This document shows, piece by piece, positions 1 to 9,495 of a DNA stretch of 22,029 bases. The stretch covers positions 109,165,777 through 109,187,805 of the forward strand of contig JBOZIK010000001.1 in the NCBI GenBank assembly GCA_051453625.1. Direction: 5' to 3'. Both the position numbers and the translations under genes were made by a program. The stretch comes from Welwitschia mirabilis. Taxonomy: Eukaryota; Gnetophyta; Gnetopsida; Welwitschiales. Each line of letters starts with the position of its first letter. The stretch's first letter is position 1. The notes beneath the pieces are model-generated. The model saw only the letters and a list, made by a program, of their open reading frames with translations, did not search any database and was not told the DNA's origin.

Positions 1-80
1 TACATCTAATGAGAGCTGACTGGATCCTAGAGGTATTGATCACACCTGAAGTAGACACAAGAAAAATGAATGAAGCTAGA

Positions 81-370
81 GGGATCAACCAGATTATGAA
101 GGGGTCGACCAAACCTATGATCTCAAGAAACAATAGTCCCAAATCGAGAGGAATGAGGTTGACTGCATATTCATGGGGTCGACCAGATTTGAAGAGCTAG
201 CAGTCAAGTTCTAGACTAAGAGAAAAGGGGTAGAATGGATTTTCATGGAATCGACTGGACCTGAGAAGTTAACAGTCCATAGTTCCAGACCAAAAACCAA
301 GGGTCAATCAGACCCGAGATGGGGTCGATCGAGTTCTTATGGGGTCGACCAGATATTTGTGGGATCAACT
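81..370. repeat. Array of degenerate GGGGTCGACC motifs in U3
   Basis: The exact ten-mer ggggtcgacc occurs at 101, 175 and 341. Near matches lie at 81 (gggatcaacc), 247 (ggaatcgact), 301 (gggtcaatc), 321 (ggggtcgatc) and 361 (gggatcaact). The core GGTCGACC is a perfect palindrome and keeps its CpG in a window otherwise nearly free of CpG. Spacing is irregular, 20 to 74 bp. Its place upstream of the TATA box fits a U3 enhancer-like array, but that role is inferred. Confidence 0.6.
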
Positions 371-486
371 GGATGGTATGGAAAAGTAAATCTTGTAGAC
401 ATTATGTATTCATTATCTAGTCATTTTCTAGCCATTTATAGCCATTGGAGGTATAATTGAATTGTATTAAGCCTAGTAACTCTCAT

Positions 487-494
487 TATAAATA
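487..494 (+). promoter_or_regulatory. TATA box of LTR X
   Basis: A TATAAATA octamer lies about 700 bp before the LTR end and just downstream of the motif array. This is where a Pol II promoter belongs at a U3/R border. Transcription would start near 515-525. Function has almost certainly been lost with the rest of the element. Confidence 0.5.
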
Positions 495-775
495 CCTAGG
501 TAAGAGATGATCTATAGATATTTTTGACACTCCAAAAAAATCAAGATATTCATTGTGGATCTAAAAGATCAAGTAGCATATTTCATTAGAACATTTTTAT
601 ACTGATTCATATCTGATTGAGTAGATCTATTCTTGGAATAAGGACTTCATTCAAAATTAGATGTAAGGAACTTCATCACTATATTCATTTGGAGAAGAGC
701 TTCATTATTTTTACTGATACTAAATATGTGATGTCTGAGCATCAAAGTCTTCATTGCATCACTTTTATTTATCTT

Positions 776-863
776 CAAAGGTTGATACTTAGCCTACAAA
801 AGTCTGTTATCAAAGGTTGAGACTTAGCCTGCAAAAGTTCATTGTTAAGGTTGAGACTTATCC
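776..863 (+). repeat. 35-bp tandem repeat in LTR X, three units
   Basis: Units begin at 776, 811 and about 846, each with aaggttga(g/t)acttagcct and a caaaagt(t/c) tail. The third unit runs into an 8-N gap. The minus-strand LTR copy at about 21783-21869 shows the same unit about three times, so the tandem structure predates the split of the two LTRs. Confidence 0.6.
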
Positions 864-871
864 NNNNNNNN
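864..871. other. Assembly gap, 8 N
   Basis: A short run of eight N lies inside the third 35-bp repeat unit, which suggests a consensus failure on a tandem repeat rather than a scaffold join. Confidence 0.95.
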
Positions 872-1188
872 TCCACTTATAAGGATTAACATGTGAGCCT
901 AGTAAAACCTATGAAGTAACAAAGATATGAGATCAAGCTTGCGAGAAGTTGATCATCGAGAGTAGAATAAGGGAGTTTCCAAACCACTATAAATCTTACG
1001 TGCATCTAAACTGGTAGTTTCTATTTTATGTTTTACATTCTGTTTTTCATTCCTTATTTGCACAATCTTAATTTCATTATTTATTTATATGCAATTTGGA
1101 ATTAGATTTTGTTATGTTGTTTTGAGCTTAAAGTTTTTGAAAAGAACCTATTCATCCCTCCCCTTCTCTAGGGTTATCTATCCTATCA

Positions 1189-1738
1189 TAACCCCATGTT
1201 AAAGATATATAAGAATAGAGTTATAAATATCTTAGACTTGTTTAAGGAGTTGTCTCTCACTCAAATCCCATGATGAAAGAATTTGCTAGTAAATAAAGTA
1301 GTAGCTTCAACCATAAGAGATGCCTTTGTGAATGACCTAGTAGTTGAAGAACTTTATATCCATATTATCTTAAAGAAATTAGTCCTACATAATATTAAAC
1401 ACCTTTAAGTATTTGAAGGAAATAACAAGATCTTTAGATTCATGCACAATCAAGAGAAATTTGAAAAAAAAAAAATAGTTAATAAAGAACAAGACTCAAA
1501 TAAAGATGGACATTTCATAAAAGAAAATATAATACATTGCTATAGCAATAAGGTTATTATGTTTTTTATTCAAATTTAGAATTTCTTTGACTTAGAAATA
1601 AAACTTTCTTTCCCCTATTAGTACATAGATGAATAAGTAAAATAGGTTAATCTAAATCCCTTACATAAATAAAAGATTATCAAAGTTGAAAGGACAAGTT
1701 TTACCTAGGAAAGAAAGGTTATTCTATCACTTTATTAG
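1189..1738 (+). other. Decayed sequence upstream of gypsy RT
   Basis: This AT-rich stretch between the LTR end and the first recognisable reverse transcriptase residues has stops in every frame. By position it should hold the protease end of pol, but I see no convincing aspartic protease DTG motif, no primer binding site and no gag zinc knuckle. Confidence 0.4.
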
Positions 1739-2500
1739 GAGTTTAAAGATGTACTTACTTGGTCATATAAGAACTTAATGTAATTTAATGCAGAGATAGC
1801 CATTCATACTATCCCTCTTAAAATGATCACTAAACCATTTGGGTAGAGGCAGAAGAGGGTAAATCTAGTTATACAACCACTAATTAAGAAAGAAGTTAAT
1901 AATTTTCTATAATAAGGTATGATTTACCTTATTAATCATACCACATGAATAACCAACCTTATTCCCATGGAAAAGAAGAATAGAGATATTTAGTTGTATG
2001 TACAATTCTAGAACCTAAACAAAGCTTTTGTTAAAGATAACTATTTGTTACTAATAATCAAAATAGTACTAAAGAAGGAAGTAAATGTGAAAATGTTCTC
2101 TTTTTTAGATGGATTTTTTTAATTTATAATTAGATATAATTGGCCATCCTATATTAACTCAAGAAGAATTTCAATATTAAATGGACTGCCTATGATTATA
2201 AAGGAATTCCATTTGGCTTGATAAATACTAAAGCCATGTTCTAGAGAGTTACAGAGCATAGATTGGTATGGTTAATTGGAAAATTCATAGTTATCTATCT
2301 TGATGAGATTATGGTATATTTAAATAAGTGATCTAATAATGCATAGGACCTTAAGAATATTTCCTTGTAATTTAGATAGTTTGGAATATCTCCCAGCCCA
2401 AATAAGGGTATCATCATTATTTCATTAGATAAGCTACTAAGATATCTTATATCAGATCAAGGCATGAGAGTAGATTGCAAACATATATAATCCACCTAAA
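1739..2500 (+). pseudogene. Ty3/gypsy reverse transcriptase domain, decayed
   Basis: Fragments in changing plus frames follow the order of a plant Ty3/gypsy reverse transcriptase. It opens with EFKDVLTWSYKNL (1739), the YKDVFAWSY block that precedes RT. Next come IPLKMITKPF and ITNLIPMEKKNRDI (the VPVxKKNGxIR block), then NLNKAFVKDNY near 2010. The FLDGF box (first catalytic Asp) is near 2105, GIPFGLINTKAMF (the MPFGLxNAxATF box) near 2200 and FIVIYLDEI at 2284-2310. FGISPSPNKG (FGISLNPKKS) and LISDQGMRVD follow. The YLDD box reads YLDE, so the second metal-binding Asp is lost. There are many stops and frameshifts. In life this domain copied element RNA into DNA. It continues into RNase H and integrase, the Ty3 order. 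Confidence 0.88.
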
Positions 2501-2548
2501 AGATCCCTCTTCTAAAATTTCTTAAAGAGATCTAATTTCTAAAAAAGA

Positions 2549-3335
2549 TCAAATTGTGTAGTTCTTCATTTTAGACTTTTCAAAGATAGTAGCCCTCATC
2601 ATACCACTACTAAAGAATAACACCCTATTTATATGGTATTCAAAAGGTAAGGAGGCATTTGGACTAATTAAGAAGGAAATAGCATCATTCTTAAGGTTGG
2701 TAAATCTTGACTTATCAAAAGAGTTATTCATCTATACTTGTACTTTAGAAACAACTATTATAATAGTCCTTATCTAAATGATAGAAGACAGGGAAGGTGG
2801 ACATAGAGAATATTTGGTTTTGTTCATAAGTAAGACTTTTCATGGTGTTAAGCTATCCTATCATTATTGAGAAAAATAGGCTTTTGATCTTATTAGAAAA
2901 TTAAATAAATTTAANNNNNNNNNNNNNNNNNNNNNNNNNNNNNNNNNNNNNNNNNNNNNNNNNNNNNNNNNNNNNNNNNNNNNNNNNNNNNNNNNNNNNN
3001 NNNNNNNNNNNNNNATTTATCCAAAAGATAAAAGATCTAGAAGGTAGACATGGATAATGCCTAGTTTCACTCATGAGTAAACCTTTTATAATAATGAGAC
3101 ATTCCACTATTACTTTAAGAAATAGACATTGAATATAATTAAAGCATTAGAAACATCCAAAAACTACATACTAAGAGCCAAGATCTAGGAAAAAGTTATT
3201 AAACCTATGGTGAAAGATCTATTAAAATAAAGATACTTAAATTTTAGGAGGTTAAGTGGATCTTAAAGTTATAAGGATATGCTAGCCATTTATTACCTAC
3301 CAAGATAGTTCAAGAAATGGGACTAGAAAGGGATC
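2549..3335 (+). pseudogene. Ty3/gypsy RNase H domain, decayed and gapped
   Basis: After RT the plus strand reads PLLKNNTLFIW and GKEAFGLIKKEIAS (the KAFEELK block), then LFIYTCTLETTI (the DAS box, with its Asp lost) near 2730. The block FISKTFHGVKLSYHY.EK (SKxLxGAExxYxxxEK) ends near 2880. After a 100-N gap it resumes with a second, diverged version of the same block, then KALETSKNYILRAKI near 3145, KPMVKDLLK, and YLPTKIVQEMGL near 3295, where RNase H normally gives way to the integrase linker. The domain degraded RNA in RNA-DNA hybrids. The duplicated block across the gap is odd and is reported as a finding. The frames at 2549-2731 and 2901-3107 on the minus strand are antisense shadows. Confidence 0.8.
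2915..3014. other. Assembly gap, 100 N
   Basis: This fixed-length gap lies inside the RNase H relic. The two flanks carry homologous but diverged copies of the same RNase H block, so the join may link two different element copies. Confidence 0.95.
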
Positions 3336-4730
3336 CCTTGGTGATTCCCATAGAAGAAGAAGCTTAACTAGGTAAGGCTCTTCCTTTTCCTACTATCTCT
3401 ATGAAATTTTTATCTAACCATTGATATGAGTCTATCTACCTTTATCTTCTTAATAGATTCATTCTAACAAGTGACTTCATGTCATTTAAAATGATATTTC
3501 AAGAAAATAAAACATATTCATGCTAAATAATGGAGTTATTTTTCATAGGAATGATGATGAAGATATAGATCTACTATGATAATTTTATAATAGAATGAAT
3601 GAAGGCCATAGTCCTGCTAGACTACAAGTAATGCAGATCATGCAAGTAGGATATTACAAGCCTACCATGGTAAAAGATGCATTTGTACATGTTTGAACTT
3701 GTAATGTTTATTAGTTATTTACACTAAAGGATTGAAACATATCTTTAGCCCTACTTCCTATCTCTGAGACATGAACCTTTGCTAAGTAGGCATTGAACTT
3801 TACTAGTAAGATCTAATCTTATTTTTTTATTCAATAATATTTTATCCTCAATGATATCGATTATTCTACATGCTAGATAAAGGTCAAACCTACTTGAAAA
3901 TTGAATACAAAGAAGAGAAACATAAACATCCACTTTAGATATCCTTATGAATTGATCTATGATAATAAGAAGGCCTCCACTTCTATTCACTTTGTATAGT
4001 GGTCCTATGTTAACTAAATTTCCTTGAAGACCTTCATGAAGTACTTCCCCTAGGAAATGGACTAGCAGAGTGCTCCATTAAAATCTTATCCATAAGCATA
4101 AAAAATATAGTAATTGCATCATTCTCTTTCTTTCTATTAATAATGGAAGAATAGGCCTCAGATTTTTATAATGATATGGAATCCATAATACAAAAAACTA
4201 AGGAGTTGGCATATTCTCATTAAGTGTGTCTTATAGACCAATAGAGACTAAGATATAAGGTCATTACTAAATTTATCTCCTACTACATATTATATAGTTA
4301 GAGACCGTGCCTTATCATCTAACTTCAACTATAAACCTATGACTTCATGGAGGCCTCATCCCCTTATAAGCTCTATTAGATAGAAATTTAGCCATTCTAG
4401 GATTGTAATACATTTGAAATAAATCTATTCATGCTATTCTTATACATTAGAACATTCTTAAGAGGTTGTTTAATAATAGGGCTACTTTGAAGGGATTTTA
4501 CATTGGAGATCTAGTGCTATTGAGAAATAGAGAAATAAAAAACAATGAGGGCACACTAGAAGTTTATCCCTCTCTTGCTAGAACATTATTAAATAGCCTT
4601 ATTTATAAAATTATAAGAATAAAAGCTAGCAAACTTGGAAGGAAGGAAACTATATGATACTTATAATGGCTTTGACCTCCACCATTATTTCGAGGCCATT
4701 TTGAGCATCTCCTATATATGATGATGAATT
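3336..4730 (+). pseudogene. Ty3/gypsy integrase domain, decayed
   Basis: The zinc-binding region is clear at about 3600-3705: LQVMQIMQVGYYKPTMVKDA then a TCNVY remnant of the CxxCQ pair. The core follows: FILNDIDYST (IDYFTKW, first catalytic Asp 3859-3861), PYE.IYDNKKAS (second Asp 3961-3963) and LGNGLAECSIKIL (Glu 4068-4070). The second Asp and the Glu are 104 nt apart, a DD35E spacing less one base. The first interval is shorter than usual, suggesting a deletion. Next is ISPTTYYIVRDRAL (TPYxLVYGxxAxLP) near 4275. The C-terminal domain is partly open at 4466-4657, with FYIGDLVLLRNREI. The domain joined element DNA to the host genome. The minus frame at 3751-3990 is an antisense shadow. Confidence 0.83.
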
Positions 4731-4734
4731 AAAA

Positions 4735-5025
4735 GTATGAAAATATGTACATAGCAGATTTTGTTCTATGTTTTCAACACTTAGCAGATTTTAAAGTTAG
4801 TTTTATTTCATAAATTAGTATGAAATAAGGTTTAGATAGAAGGAAAAAGAAGTTCTCATATTAAAATAAAATGAATGTTATAAGAAAATGAAGGATATCT
4901 TATCCTATAGATCTTAACCGAGAAGACAAAAAGAAACAAAAGGCAAGAATCCTTGCATTGCAACTAGCAATACAAAGTATAACAAGTAGGAAATACAAGG
5001 TATTTAATAACTTTGATTTGACTCA
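4735..5025 (-). mobile_element. Possible 5' part of a minus-strand LTR
   Basis: Read on the minus strand, a polypurine tract at 5031-5042 is followed five bases later by a TG at 5025 and then AT-rich sequence with long pyrimidine runs, which is the arrangement of a 3' LTR start. The segment also has two direct agcagatttt repeats at about 4758 and 4784. No second copy exists in the window, so the call rests on the tract-plus-TG layout alone. Confidence 0.3.
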
Positions 5026-5030
5026 TAGGA

Positions 5031-5042
5031 TCTCCTCCCCTT
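5031..5042 (-). other. Candidate polypurine tract (minus strand)
   Basis: The minus strand reads AAGGGGAGGAGA, a 12-base purine run and one of very few G-rich runs in the window. Plant LTR elements use such tracts as plus-strand DNA primers directly before the 3' LTR. Confidence 0.35.
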
Positions 5043-5501
5043 AACTCATAATATCATTCCTCAAAATGTTTAAGATGACTAGAGAAAAATTGAACATGAA
5101 GGAGTTCTACTAGAATGTTTTTTCCCTCCACTTCTTTTCTAGTAAGTGACATAGATCCTTGGCTATTTCTTAGACTTTTTGAACTCCTCCTTTAAATTCA
5201 ATACTTTTTAGTGTTTTGTTCCCTTAGACTACTTGGAAGACATCTTAGCCATTTCCTTAATATTTTTACCTCTTTCTTTACATCTTCTTCCTCTGTTCCA
5301 ACCTTCTTATCCTTTACTGTATTTTCTTTACTTGAGATCTATACCCCATAAAATCATAATTTTTTCATCTTGATATCTCCTCCATAGCTTAAAGAGATCA
5401 GCTAAAGCATACTAACTAGTTTTAAGGAGATCTCTCTCTCCATTAAGAAAGGAGAAAATTCTCTTCCTAAAACCCAACTAATGCAAAAAGATATTAAAAG
5501 A
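5043..5501 (-). other. Decayed, possibly coding sequence, minus strand
   Basis: No feature is certain here. On the minus strand, 5340-5200 reads a short charged stretch (ENTVKDKKVGTEEEDVKKEV, then KILRKWLRCLPSSLREQN) that could be a gag relic of the element ending at the tract below. No zinc knuckle is seen. I cannot assign it to a family. Confidence 0.2.
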
Positions 5502-5994
5502 TGTTTTATGTAGGTATTTAAAAAAATTAATTAAAGAAATGACATTATTTAATTTAAAAGATATTATATTTATAATTTTAAGGTTTAAAGACCTAGGATA
5601 AAAATTTAATAAAAATAAATTTTGTTACTATAGGATCCATAAGCTAAATTAATTGTTGTGCTTATTATTACTATTATTGATACATAGTTATATTATAAAA
5701 CATTTATGCTATAACGTTTTAATTCAAGCCTTTTATTTGTAATAATCATAATATTATTCTTGTTGTAAATTCTTGGTAATTAATCATGATCTTTTGTGGC
5801 TAAGACAGTAGTTAAAGTAGTGGTCATGTTTATGGATGAGTTAGTAGTTGGATTATTTTCCTTATTTAATGAGTTATACTTTTCATTTATTTGAACATGG
5901 AAGTTATATCATTGAGGTGGCTCATTTTATTTCTTATTTTAATAAATGTATTATTATTTATTATGATAAAATATTATGCACCTAATGGCTTGGA

Positions 5995-6062
5995 AAGATA
6001 ATAGAATTCCCACCACTTCCACCACCTTTACCACTTCCACCACATCTATCACCTTTATCATA
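5995..6062 (+). repeat. CCACCACTT-type low-complexity tract in U3
   Basis: An imperfect repeat of ccaccact(t/c) and cacctttat units lies about 50 bp before the TATA box. A decayed version is at about 21255-21300 in the right LTR. It is a local cytosine-rich strand in an AT-rich LTR. Confidence 0.5.
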
Positions 6063-6112
6063 TGATGATGTATCTTTATGTTCTTGTTCTTTTCACCTCC
6101 TTTATTCTTCAC

Positions 6113-6120
6113 TATAAATA
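6113..6120 (+). promoter_or_regulatory. TATA box of LTR Y
   Basis: TATAAATA is followed by gtaccttctttccctc, a pyrimidine-rich start region typical of plant LTR promoters. Transcription would start near 6145-6155. The right LTR is cut off before this point, and the middle LTR lacks its 5' part, so this is the only copy in the window. Confidence 0.55.
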
Positions 6121-6560
6121 GTACCTTCTTTCCCTCTTATTTCATATCTTGATGAAACCTTCACTATTGAATCTTGATGACTTTAACTTAAAGCTTGCAA
6201 GTCATTGAAACTTTGGATCTATAGAAGTTTTCAAATCTTCATCTTAATTTGAAATGGTTTATGGTATTTCATTTTATTTTTGTATGGTTTTTAACTTGAT
6301 GTATTTTCTTGTAAGGTTTATTGGTATAATCTATTTCCTATATGATTCTTGACTTACTTATTTTCTTACATTTCCTTTCTATTTCATAATGCTTGCATTC
6401 TTAAAAGAGTTGTTTGGTATTTCTAATATTGTTAAAGCTTGAAAGTTTTTAAAACATATACCATGTTTAGAATTATTTTACCTCAGCCCTTACCCATAAT
6501 TATTTAAGATTATGATGTTTTATTGACTTATATTGATATATGCTCAATTGTTTAAAAATT

Positions 6561-6735
6561 CCTCTAAAGAGTAAAGAAAGTAAATGGGTTCCTTCTAGAT
6601 GTGTTAGTTTAAATTACAATAAATTACCTCTAGATAGTAAAGGGAGTAGATGAACCTCCTCTAGATATGTTCATCCATATTATTGTAAATTACCTCTAGA
6701 GAGTAAAGGAAGTAAATGTTGCCCTCTGAATAATT
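6561..6735 (+). repeat. 66-bp tandem repeat in LTR Y, about 2.7 units
   Basis: Units start at 6561, 6627 and 6693 with cctcta(a/g)a(g/t)agtaaag(a/g)(a/g)agta(a/g)atg. Each unit carries a ctctagag-like palindrome. The same array with the same period is in the middle LTR at 8552-8735, so it is an old LTR feature. Confidence 0.75.
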
Positions 6736-7376
6736 ACAACCAGAAAAATTGAAAATGTTGTTTTTTTAATATCTTGTAATGCACATTGGATTGTGGACAA
6801 CACATTTTGGATTGTTGCATTGCATTCTTGAGCTATCTTAATTACATTTTGATTATTCTTAAGAACTCTATCTTATGCTTATAAGCCCTTCACCTAAATA
6901 TTACTATGGATCATACTAGAAATTATGAAAGCTACAATTCTCACACCATGCTTACATGTGTAGGACCTCCTATGAAGAAGGCCTTAAAATGAGCTAGTTG
7001 ATGCAAATTAAATTGAGAGATATTTTTCTACTTATTGATTAGATGAATTTAGTTGAAGGATTTTGAATGTCCTAAATAAATTTTGTTATTCATGTAAATG
7101 TGAATATTATTTTTAAATTTATTTAAAGAATTCATATAGATATTTTGTAATGTATTTATCTCTTTTCTATTAAAGGATTACATGTATTAAATGAAAAAGT
7201 TATATTCCTTTGCATGTTTATAGATTTATTAGTATGACCCATAACCTAAGTTTTAGATTGTATATTCTCAAAAGACATGCAGTGATATTATGAGCTTATA
7301 TTCTTAAAGTGATTTAAAACATGATAAGTTTTTAATTAATGCATATTTTATTCTCAGAAAATTTTAAAGATATTGC

Positions 7377-7451
7377 ATTTCAGTATCTTAGTAAGTTTGA
7401 AATTATCTATAGTGGATCTTAGGACATCACATTTTGGTATCCGAGCATAGG
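7377..7451 (+). repeat. 54-bp duplication carrying primer-site-like motif
   Basis: The motif attt(c/t)(a/g)gtatc appears at 7377 and again at 7431, exactly 54 bp apart, each followed by a similar (t/c)ta g(t/g)(a/t)(a/g)g block. The second unit is the real LTR end and primer binding site. Copy 2 (9376-9530) has three such units at the same period. Confidence 0.6.
7435..7451 (+). other. Primer binding site, initiator tRNA-Met type
   Basis: TGGTATCCGAGC differs at one base from TGGTATCAGAGC, the sequence complementary to the 3' end of plant initiator tRNA-Met, and lies three bases after the terminal CA of LTR Y. It would have primed minus-strand DNA synthesis and fixes the element as plus-oriented. 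Confidence 0.75.
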
Positions 7452-8135
7452 TTACGATTTCACTTGGGGTAACTATTGTGAAACCATTATACATTTTAGC
7501 ATTAGAGTCTTATGTGAAAGGTTAAAAATTTCTATTAGATTTTATCTACTTGATTGAGCAAGATATCCCATTTTCCTAACAAAGAAAAACCCTTATTTAA
7601 GTCCAATAATAATCTATCTCTATCTTTTAGTTTCAGAATTACTACCTTACTCTTAGTGTAATATCTATAGTTTGAGAGTATTATAATTATATGAATGAGA
7701 AAAGTCCATATGGGATTTCTCATGAAGCATTATTATTATAATAAGACATATCTCAAACATGATGGGGTGCCACCTCTAATGATGATTAAGAGGGAAGGGG
7801 TTGGATGAATTAACATAGCCCTCCCTTTAAAAGCAATATTTATTTACTACATCTAATAAATTTATACTATTTTAACATTAAAATAACATACTATACCACC
7901 ATGTTATTCCCTTAACATTCCATAAACTTTGGAGTTCATCCATGGGAACAGAAGCCTCAATGGTCATAACCCTCATCGGTGTAGATGTTGCAAGCTTAGT
8001 ATATCTAGTTCTAAGACATTAGATTATGAGCAAAGGTGTCTAGTGCTAGCTACCATTGGTAATCTCACAGAATGTGAAGATCTCTTTATCCCATAATAGA
8101 AATTAATAAAATTGAAAAATGAAGGATGAAAGACT
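7452..8135 (+). mobile_element. Leader of element Y, copy 1
   Basis: This non-coding leader after the primer site matches 9512-10210 along its length, from tacgatttcact through tctacttgattgagcaagat to gtgaagatctctttatccca. It ends at a gap. No gag start is seen. The minus frame at 7535-7723 is a chance frame. Confidence 0.6.
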
Positions 8136-8235
8136 NNNNNNNNNNNNNNNNNNNNNNNNNNNNNNNNNNNNNNNNNNNNNNNNNNNNNNNNNNNNNNNNN
8201 NNNNNNNNNNNNNNNNNNNNNNNNNNNNNNNNNNN
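8136..8235. other. Assembly gap, 100 N
   Basis: This fixed-length gap lies at the end of leader copy 1, just where copy 2 of the leader continues into repeat A. Confidence 0.95.
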
Positions 8236-8371
8236 CTAACATAATAACTAACTAAACTATTGATTAGAAAGTATATTGATAAATAAAAAAAATCTATTAT
8301 TATTTAAAATACATAATTAAAATAATGAAAATACTTTATTAATAATAAAGATTTACATCAAAATTTATCAT
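8236..8371. other. AT-rich spacer with no recognised feature
   Basis: These 136 bases are mostly A and T and sit between the gap and the start of LTR homology. I see no gene and no repeat partner for them. Confidence 0.5.
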
Positions 8372-9495
8372 CATCAGTTGTATTCTTAAAAGATTTATTT
8401 GATATCTCAAATATTGTTGAAGCTTGTAAGTTTTATTCATAAATTATACACCATGTATAGGATTATTTCACCTCAGCCCTTACTCATATAGATTTATCCT
8501 TATGAAATTTTATTGACCTATATTGATATATTCTAGATTGCTAAAAAATATCCTATAGAAAGTAAAGGGAGTAAATGATTTCCCTCTAGATTTGTTGGTT
8601 TGGATTACAGTAGATTATCTCTAAAGAGTAAAGGAAGTAAATGGTATTCTCTGGATATGTGTATTTGGATTACTGTGAATTACCTCTAGAGAGTAAAGAG
8701 AGTAAATGGCCTCTTCTATATGAGTGCAACTAGATAAGTTTAAAATGTTGTTTTGGTCACATCTTATAATGCAATTTGGATGGTTTAATAGTACATCTTG
8801 GATTATTTGGCATTTCATTCTTGGATTGTCTTAGTTACATTTTGATTCTTCTTGAGAATACTATCTTATGCTTCAAATTCCCTTATCTAAATCTTTCCAT
8901 AAGTCATATCGGAAATTATGAATACTACAATTATTATTCCATGCTTGCATGTGTAGGATCACTACTTAACATGTCTGTGAAAAGATCTAGCTGATGCAAA
9001 ATGATTTGAGTACCATTTTTCTTACTTATTATTTAGATGCATGTATTTATTTGAAGGACATTGTGTGTCCTAATAAAATTATGATATTTATATAAACATG
9101 ATTATGATACTCATATTTACTTTAGCATTAAGGAAGTATTACAGATATATGAATATTTTTATAATGTATTTATATCCCTTTATTAGAATAATTACAAGTG
9201 TTTATTTACTCTTTCTAAAGCAAAAGATATATTCTTATGTTGTCTTTTATAGATTTATTGTATCATAGAATCAAAAAAACATGCAGCTTAAGTTATTTAT
9301 ATTAAAATAGTTCTTAAGTATCTTGCTAGATTAGATGGTTAAGTTAAGGAACATTTGTAGTTTTTAGGATAAAATTTAGAACATTATATTTTAATACCAG
9401 AGTAAGCTTGAATTTTTCTTTTTTATATTTTAGAATGTTAAATTTTAGTATTATATAAACTTAAAATTTTAGGTTGTAGCATTTAGGACATTACA
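8372..9495 (+). mobile_element. 5'-truncated LTR Y, middle copy
   Basis: It aligns with 6390-7431 of the left LTR (attcttaaaaga at the left edge, the three 66-bp units, the cttacatgtgtagga block, the LTR end). It starts abruptly, without U3 or TATA box. It ends ggacattaca at 9495 and is followed by a primer-site relic (tagtattagatcc, 10 of 13 matches). So a second LTR-plus-leader lies inside the first element, in the same orientation. The opposing frames at 8621-8818 and 8776-8994 are chance frames. Confidence 0.72.
8552..8735 (+). repeat. 66-bp tandem repeat in the middle LTR Y
   Basis: Units start at 8552, 8618 and 8683, each with a (c/t)ct(c/a)ta(g/a)a(g/a)agtaaag core, matching 6561-6735 unit for unit. 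Confidence 0.72.

Larger units (their letters stand above)
1..1188 (+). mobile_element. LTR of retrotransposon family X, 5' end outside window
   Basis: The 3' end is a C-rich tract followed by tctctagggttatctatcct and a terminal CA near 1188. The same end occurs on the opposite strand at 21332 onward, where upstream blocks also match (the aaggttgagactta repeats and the atcaagcttgcgagaagttg block). This two-copy match shows it is a dispersed LTR. It has a U3 with a motif array (81-370), a TATA box at 487 and an R/U5 of about 670 bp. The C-rich U5 end resembles plant Ty1/copia LTRs, which is inference only. No primer binding site follows, so it is a solo or truncated LTR lying against unrelated gypsy pol sequence. 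The short frames at 9-200, 245-460 and 617-820 are chance frames in the LTR. Confidence 0.72.
5502..7431 (+). mobile_element. 5' LTR of family Y composite element (about 1.93 kb)
   Basis: It begins TGTTTTATGTAG and ends GGACATCACA, followed after three bases by a primer binding site. Its first 0.55 kb matches 20758-21331 in the same orientation at roughly 80-85 percent by eye. Its last 1.05 kb matches 8372-9495. U3 holds a CCACCAC-rich tract and a TATA box at 6113. R/U5 holds a 66-bp triple repeat, and the end is a duplicated 54-bp unit. Length and primer site fit a Ty3/gypsy-type element, but no pol recognised in the body confirms this. Low identity between the two LTRs means an old insertion. 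Confidence 0.78.

Noticed and set aside
1189-1230. Primer binding site after the LTR at 1188
   Set aside because: The sequence after the LTR end shows no match to the tRNA-Met primer site or another familiar tRNA 3' end, so the LTR is not shown to be the 5' LTR of the gypsy pol beside it.
2901-3107. Minus-strand frames containing long X runs (also 8024-8242, 13707-14024, 14694-14901)
   Set aside because: They exist only because N runs contain no stop codons; the real residues on either side match nothing.
6561-6735. CRISPR-like array
   Set aside because: Three 66-bp tandem units without unique spacers, inside an LTR of a eukaryotic element.
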